A stretch of DNA of 64,000 nt from Pseudomonadales bacterium (GTDB lineage: Bacteria; Pseudomonadota; Gammaproteobacteria; Pseudomonadales; Azotimanducaceae), in assembly GCA_041395945.1 (NCBI GenBank), contig JAWKZN010000003.1:186001-250000 (forward strand), written 5' to 3'. A program made the position numbers and the translations under genes. Each line of letters starts with the position of its first letter. The stretch's first letter is position 1. Below are positions 60,831 to 64,000 of the stretch, piece by piece. The notes under the pieces were generated by a model. It was not told the DNA's origin. It searched no databases and saw nothing but the letters and a program-made list of their open reading frames with translations.

Positions 60831-62057
60831 TCAGGTCGCGGGCACCTTAGCAGACGCCGGGCGCCCGTCAACCAGGCGAAACGGCCGGCACAGTCCCAGA
60901 CCGCGCAGGTTTCTGACGGGCAGCGGTTCAACCCGCCGGGCCAGCACCGGGTCCTGGCAGATCAGCAGGGCAGCATTTTCAGACAGGAGAATGCCGCCGG
61001 GCGGGGCGTCCGCCTGCAGGCGGCTGGCCAGATTGACCACCGAACCGATCAGGGTGAAATCCAGCCGATCCTCGCCGCCCCAGTCCCCCACTGCACAGTA
61101 GCCGCTGGCGATGCCGGTGCGGGTATGCAGGGACACCAGCAGGCCACGCTGCCTCCAGCGTTCGGCCAGCGCAAGCAGGGTTCGATTCGCCTCCACACAC
61201 AGCTGCGCGCAGCGGACGGCATCCCGGCTCCGCGACAGCTCCGCGGAACCGCTTTCCTCAAAATAGACGAGCACCCCGTCGCCGAGAAACTTGCCGAGTT
61301 CACCGCCCCGATCGGCCACCAGATCGGCGAGACTGGCCAGGTAGTCGTTGACCACATCTGCAACCTCCGCCAGGGGTCGGTCCGCCACCAGCGCAGTGAA
61401 TCCGACCACGTCGATAAAGGCCACGGTGACCCAGCGGTGTACGGGTGTCTGACGCAGGGTCGGGGTAGACAGCAGCAGGCGCCCCACCGAGGCAGGGAGA
61501 TACCTCGCCAGACGGGAGTTGGCATCCTTCAGCGACTCGGATTCACGCACCGCGACGGCCCTGCGCGCCTGCAGGCGCCGTGCCTGGCGATAGCTCACCA
61601 GCGCGATGCCGATGGAAAAGGCATACAGCAGGACGATCGACACCCAGACCCGCCAGATGAATGGGTCCGGCATGGCGATGGGCACTGCGAAGCCGCCTGA
61701 GATCAGCCAGGATGCAGCGGCGAGAAATCCACCCTTGAACAGCAGCCGTGGACCGCCATGGGCGGCCACCCCCGTCAGCAGCACACAGGTCAGGACTACT
61801 CCGCTCCAGAAATCGACTTCGGCCAGCACACTGGCCAGAGGCACGAACAGGCAGTCGAACTGACACAGTGTCGATTCTTCCACCCCCCAGCGCGGGGCGA
61901 GTCGGGCGAAGAGCAACCATGCCGCTGCTGCGGCAGCCAGGAACATGGGATCAGGACGCCCTCGCTCAAACGCCAGGGCCAGACCGAGCAGGGCAAATCC
62001 AAGGTAGCCGAGATCCCGGAATCCTCTGGCGCGCGCGCTCTGCCGATGTGCATCCAC
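60831..62057 (-). CDS. Membrane-bound class III adenylate/guanylate cyclase
   Basis: 408 aa. The N-terminal half has about six hydrophobic segments, a membrane sensor-like region; a helical linker leads to a class III cyclase domain. Metal-binding Asp residues are in VTVAFIDVVGFT and KFLGDGVLVYFEE. The LDFTLIGSVVNLASRLQ segment supplies the transition-state Asn and Arg, so it looks active. Base specificity cannot be fixed by eye. Starts at GTG 62057. CpdA at 21582 could degrade its product if that is cAMP. Confidence 0.92.
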   Translation of the reverse strand: MDAHRQSARARGFRDLGYLGFALLGLALAFERGRPDPMFLAAAAAAWLLFARLAPRWGVEESTLCQFDCLFVPLASVLAEVDFWSGVVLTCVLLTGVAAHGGPRLLFKGGFLAAASWLISGGFAVPIAMPDPFIWRVWVSIVLLYAFSIGIALVSYRQARRLQARRAVAVRESESLKDANSRLARYLPASVGRLLLSTPTLRQTPVHRWVTVAFIDVVGFTALVADRPLAEVADVVNDYLASLADLVADRGGELGKFLGDGVLVYFEESGSAELSRSRDAVRCAQLCVEANRTLLALAERWRQRGLLVSLHTRTGIASGYCAVGDWGGEDRLDFTLIGSVVNLASRLQADAPPGGILLSENAALLICQDPVLARRVEPLPVRNLRGLGLCRPFRLVDGRPASAKVPAT

Positions 62058-62077
62058 CCGTCATTAATAGAATCAAC

Positions 62078-62126
62078 CGTTCGGGGTGTGGAGGCGTAGT
62101 CTCCCAGAGGGGGTGTGGGCCGAACG
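62078..62126. repeat. Inverted repeat with internal direct repeat upstream of the cyclase gene
   Basis: cgttcgg (62078-62084) and ccgaacg (62120-62126) are complementary. The loop contains two copies of ggggtgtgg near the arms. It lies in the 101-bp gap between the anti-sigma-like stop and the cyclase start. May be a terminator or a protein site. Confidence 0.45.
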
Positions 62127-62158
62127 CCCCACCAGTGTATAGAGCCGGGCGGCGTGGA

Positions 62159-62476
62159 TCAGGCGAATTCCGCGTCCGTTGCCACGATCGCGGCGAGTCC
62201 CAGCAGTACCAGGGTCACACTCAGGATGGCGTCGCCGTGCAGCAGCACGGTCAATTCCCGGCCCCAGAATGTCAGGATCGACCCCAGAGACAGATTGCTC
62301 ATTTCCAGCACCGCAACACAGATCAGACCCACGCTGCCCAGCACCAGTGCCCGCAGCCGCGCCCGGCGGCGCATGCGCTGCAGCACTGTGCCGGCCACAT
62401 CCGGCATATCCAAGGCCGCCCGCTCGGTGGCAAATGCACGCTGCAGCAGGTCATCCAGGGGATCGTCGTGTTTCAT
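62159..62476 (-). CDS. Small membrane protein, putative anti-sigma factor
   Basis: 105 aa starting at ATG 62476 in a 4-base overlap with the sigma gene. The cytoplasmic N-terminus (DDPLDDLLQRAFATERAALD) is followed by a basic stretch and two membrane segments (ALVLGSVGLICVAVLEM and ILSVTLVLLGLAAIVA). The position after an ECF sigma gene suggests an anti-sigma role. No zinc HxxxCxxC motif is present, so it is not a classic ZAS protein; function is inferred. Confidence 0.75.
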   Translation of the reverse strand: MKHDDPLDDLLQRAFATERAALDMPDVAGTVLQRMRRRARLRALVLGSVGLICVAVLEMSNLSLGSILTFWGRELTVLLHGDAILSVTLVLLGLAAIVATDAEFA

Positions 62477-63072
62477 ACCCCAACCTCTATCGCGAACTTC
62501 TCGCGTATCTTTTCTTTGGCCCTGTGTATCTGGGATTTCACCGTTCCGGGCGCCCTGTCGAGCATGGCCGCGATTTCCGTGGCGCTCAATCCCCCCGCAT
62601 AACTCAACACCAGCAGGGTGCGCTCCTCGTCTGATACCGCGCCCAGCAGGCGATCCAGTTCGGGCAGCAGGTCGCCATGATCCGGTGTGGTGAGTGCGCC
62701 GGCGGCCTGGGATGACGCAGCGGATACATCCAGAGACTCCATGGCCTTCTCCGGCGGCCACCGCCTCAGGTGCTGGAGAAACAGGTTGTAGGCAATGCGG
62801 CTCAACCACCCGGCAAAGGATCCCCGGCCTTCGTAGTGCTCGAGTTTCGACCAGGCCCGCAGGAACGTCTCCTGGCAGAGGTCTTCCGCAGCTGCGTGAT
62901 TACGGCACAGACGCAACAGCAGGTGATAGATCTGGCGCTGATGACGGCGCATCAGGACAGCGAAAGCCGCGCCATCCCCCAGCGCCAGCACCGCGGCCAC
63001 CAGCGACTCATCGCCGGGCGTCGCGCCGGCCTGGAAGTCTTTCAGCGCTTCTGCGCCGACGTCAGGCGCCAC
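62473..63072 (-). CDS. ECF-type RNA polymerase sigma factor
   Basis: About 199 aa. Region 2 reads FAVLMRRHQRQIYHLLLRLCRN then AEDLCQETFLRAWSKL; region 4 reads LLVLSYAGGLSATEIAAMLDR followed by APGTVKSQIHRAKEKIR. The start is uncertain: GTG 63072 overlaps the DUF6249 gene by about 30 bases; GTG 63000 is internal to conserved sequence. Coupled to the anti-sigma-like gene downstream. The regulon is unknown. Confidence 0.88.
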   Translation of the reverse strand: MAPDVGAEALKDFQAGATPGDESLVAAVLALGDGAAFAVLMRRHQRQIYHLLLRLCRNHAAAEDLCQETFLRAWSKLEHYEGRGSFAGWLSRIAYNLFLQHLRRWPPEKAMESLDVSAASSQAAGALTTPDHGDLLPELDRLLGAVSDEERTLLVLSYAGGLSATEIAAMLDRAPGTVKSQIHRAKEKIREKFAIEVGV

Positions 63073-63386
63073 AGCAGCAGATAACCCAGACCGATGAACG
63101 CCGGGATCGCCGCGATGCCGAGCAGGTCGGCCTCCGCAAGACCCAGGGCCATCCCTGAAATACCCAGGGCAACGGCGATCAGCACCACCCCTTTCCGCAG
63201 ATCTCTCTGGCCACCGAAATCGGTACCCAGCGCTTCGAGCATCTCGGGCGAAAGGGGTTGTCCCTGCTCGATGGCCGCGCGCACAGTCTGCTGCACGTCC
63301 GCGCGGGAGCGGTAGCGGAAGAAGAAGACACAGCACAGCACGAGGGCGACACTGAGCAGCGCGACGATGGGTACGAGTTCTTCCAA
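63042..63386 (-). CDS. DUF6249-like membrane protein
   Basis: 114 aa: an N-terminal membrane segment (IVALLSVALVLCCVFFF), a basic cytoplasmic loop with VRAAIEQGQPLSPEMLEAL, and two more hydrophobic segments. Proteins of this type commonly precede ECF sigma genes. It overlaps the sigma gene and may be part of the same signalling unit. Confidence 0.8.
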   Translation of the reverse strand: MEELVPIVALLSVALVLCCVFFFRYRSRADVQQTVRAAIEQGQPLSPEMLEALGTDFGGQRDLRKGVVLIAVALGISGMALGLAEADLLGIAAIPAFIGLGYLLLWRLTSAQKR

Positions 63387-63518
63387 GATGTACTCCTGAC
63401 TCTGACGGTTATCCAGCAGATAGCCGCGCGGCCAGGAACGGTTGCATGGAAAGAGAAAAAAACCGGCAACCGCAGGCCAACCACTCAGTCATCGGGCAGC
63501 GGCCGGAGTGCCCTGGGG

Positions 63519-64000
63519 TCAGACCGAACGTCCCATGGTCGGATCCTGATCGGCCTCGTAGTCCACCCCGTCGATACCGAAGCCGAAGATTTTCAGAAAA
63601 TCACTGCGGAATCCTTCCAGATCGGCGAGCTCGCTGAGGTTTTCCGTGCTGACCCGGGACCACCGGCTGCGTACTTCATCCTGAATTTCCGGCGCCAGTT
63701 CCCAGTCGTCCAGACGAATGCGGCCTGCTTCGTCCAGATTCAACGACGCCCCGTCAGCGAGCTGGGTGGCGAACAGCCGGTAGACGTGCTCGATGATGCT
63801 CTCGTGTCGGCCTGCATCCTTCATCACCCGGAACAGCAGTGAGGCATACAGCGGCACGGCCGGAATCGCCGCGGAGGCCTGGGAGACGATCGCCTTGAGG
63901 GTCGCCACCCGGCCTGAACCCTGCAAAGCAGCGAGTTTCTTCGTGATGGCCCGGGCGGCCCGGTCGAGATCTTCTTTCGCTTTGCCCAGAGTGCCATCCC
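63519..64000 (-). CDS. fabV: Trans-2-enoyl-ACP/CoA reductase FabV, C-terminal part (runs off right edge)
   Basis: FabV is an NADH-dependent enoyl reductase of fatty-acid synthesis, often triclosan-resistant. The minus-strand frame enters from the window edge (GTLGKAKEDLDRAARAITKK), continues through SQASAAIPAVPLYASLLFRV and VYRLFATQL, and ends IFGFGIDGVDYEAD, all typical of the FabV C-terminal region. About 160 codons are inside. The catalytic Tyr region lies outside the window. Confidence 0.93.
   Translation of the reverse strand, partial: DGTLGKAKEDLDRAARAITKKLAALQGSGRVATLKAIVSQASAAIPAVPLYASLLFRVMKDAGRHESIIEHVYRLFATQLADGASLNLDEAGRIRLDDWELAPEIQDEVRSRWSRVSTENLSELADLEGFRSDFLKIFGFGIDGVDYEADQDPTMGRSV

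Noticed and set aside
1..64000. CRISPR arrays, tRNA/rRNA genes, insertion sequences, attachment sites, toxin-antitoxin or defence islands
   Set aside because: None seen: no spaced direct repeats of CRISPR type, no cloverleaf-like gene in the gaps, no transposase or integrase domain. Gene order is that of a conserved chromosome backbone.

Overview
The window is GC-rich chromosomal DNA from a free-living Gammaproteobacterium. Gene content and order look Pseudomonas-like (Pseudomonadales or a near relative): an orn/queG/nnr/tsaE/amiB/mutL block, rhdA-psd, a fimX-like gene next to serB, parC/parE with cpdA and a DUF1249 gene, tolC, waaA, hldE, and an LPS-core cluster running into waaC-waaF-ilvE-glnE. 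No insertion sequence, prophage, CRISPR array, rRNA or tRNA was seen. Almost all of the window is densely packed housekeeping DNA.

Layout. 1-4446 (minus): nnr-tsaE-amiB-mutL, with mutL cut by the left edge. 4563-9586: queG, orn, rhdA-psd (one operon, rhdA apparently starting at ATT) and efp-epmA. 9851-14134: a conserved gene coupled to a fimX-like c-di-GMP receptor. 14603-22878: serB, an AhpA/YtjB-like membrane protein, parC, parE, cpdA and DUF1249. 23155-30536: tolC, waaA, an FAD oxidoreductase with an aldo/keto reductase, hldE, and a lipid A acyltransferase. 30598-45878 (minus): one long, tightly packed array reading T2SS/T4P-type ATPase, glnE, ilvE, waaF, waaC, a double waaG, waaP, a double kinase, a carbamoyltransferase and a glycosyltransferase. 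46031-50886: argA-ilvD, a diguanylate cyclase, an L,D-transpeptidase and a one-module GDT1 protein. 50900-54294 (minus): a SoxC-type sulfite dehydrogenase, cytochrome c and an MlrC peptidase. 54438-59330: a run of small enzymes (DUF3012 lipoprotein, two acetyltransferases, tautomerase, phosphatase, YbaK, RRM protein, peroxiredoxin, VOC, SnoaL-like). 59345-64000 (minus): VanZ-like, hemE, a membrane class III cyclase, an ECF sigma/anti-sigma pair, a DUF6249 protein and the end of fabV.

How they work together. The main theme is envelope biogenesis: Kdo, heptose, core kinases, carbamoylation and acylation of LPS, phosphatidylserine decarboxylation, the TolC channel, and peptidoglycan amidase and L,D-transpeptidase. 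Around it lie DNA repair and topology genes, translation quality control (efp/epmA, ybaK, queG, tsaE) and nucleotide second messengers (fimX-like receptor, diguanylate cyclase, cAMP phosphodiesterase, class III cyclase).

The most unusual signal is not a protein. Two long intergenic hairpin elements lie between parE and parC, at 19289-19398 and 19508-19623. Each has perfect 28- or 31-bp outer arms that are unrelated between the copies, around a loop of exactly 54 nt whose sequence and inner stem-loop are shared, with compensatory base changes. A third large palindrome (30-bp perfect arms) lies at 14385-14524. The fused double WaaG and the probable ATT start of rhdA are the next most notable items.
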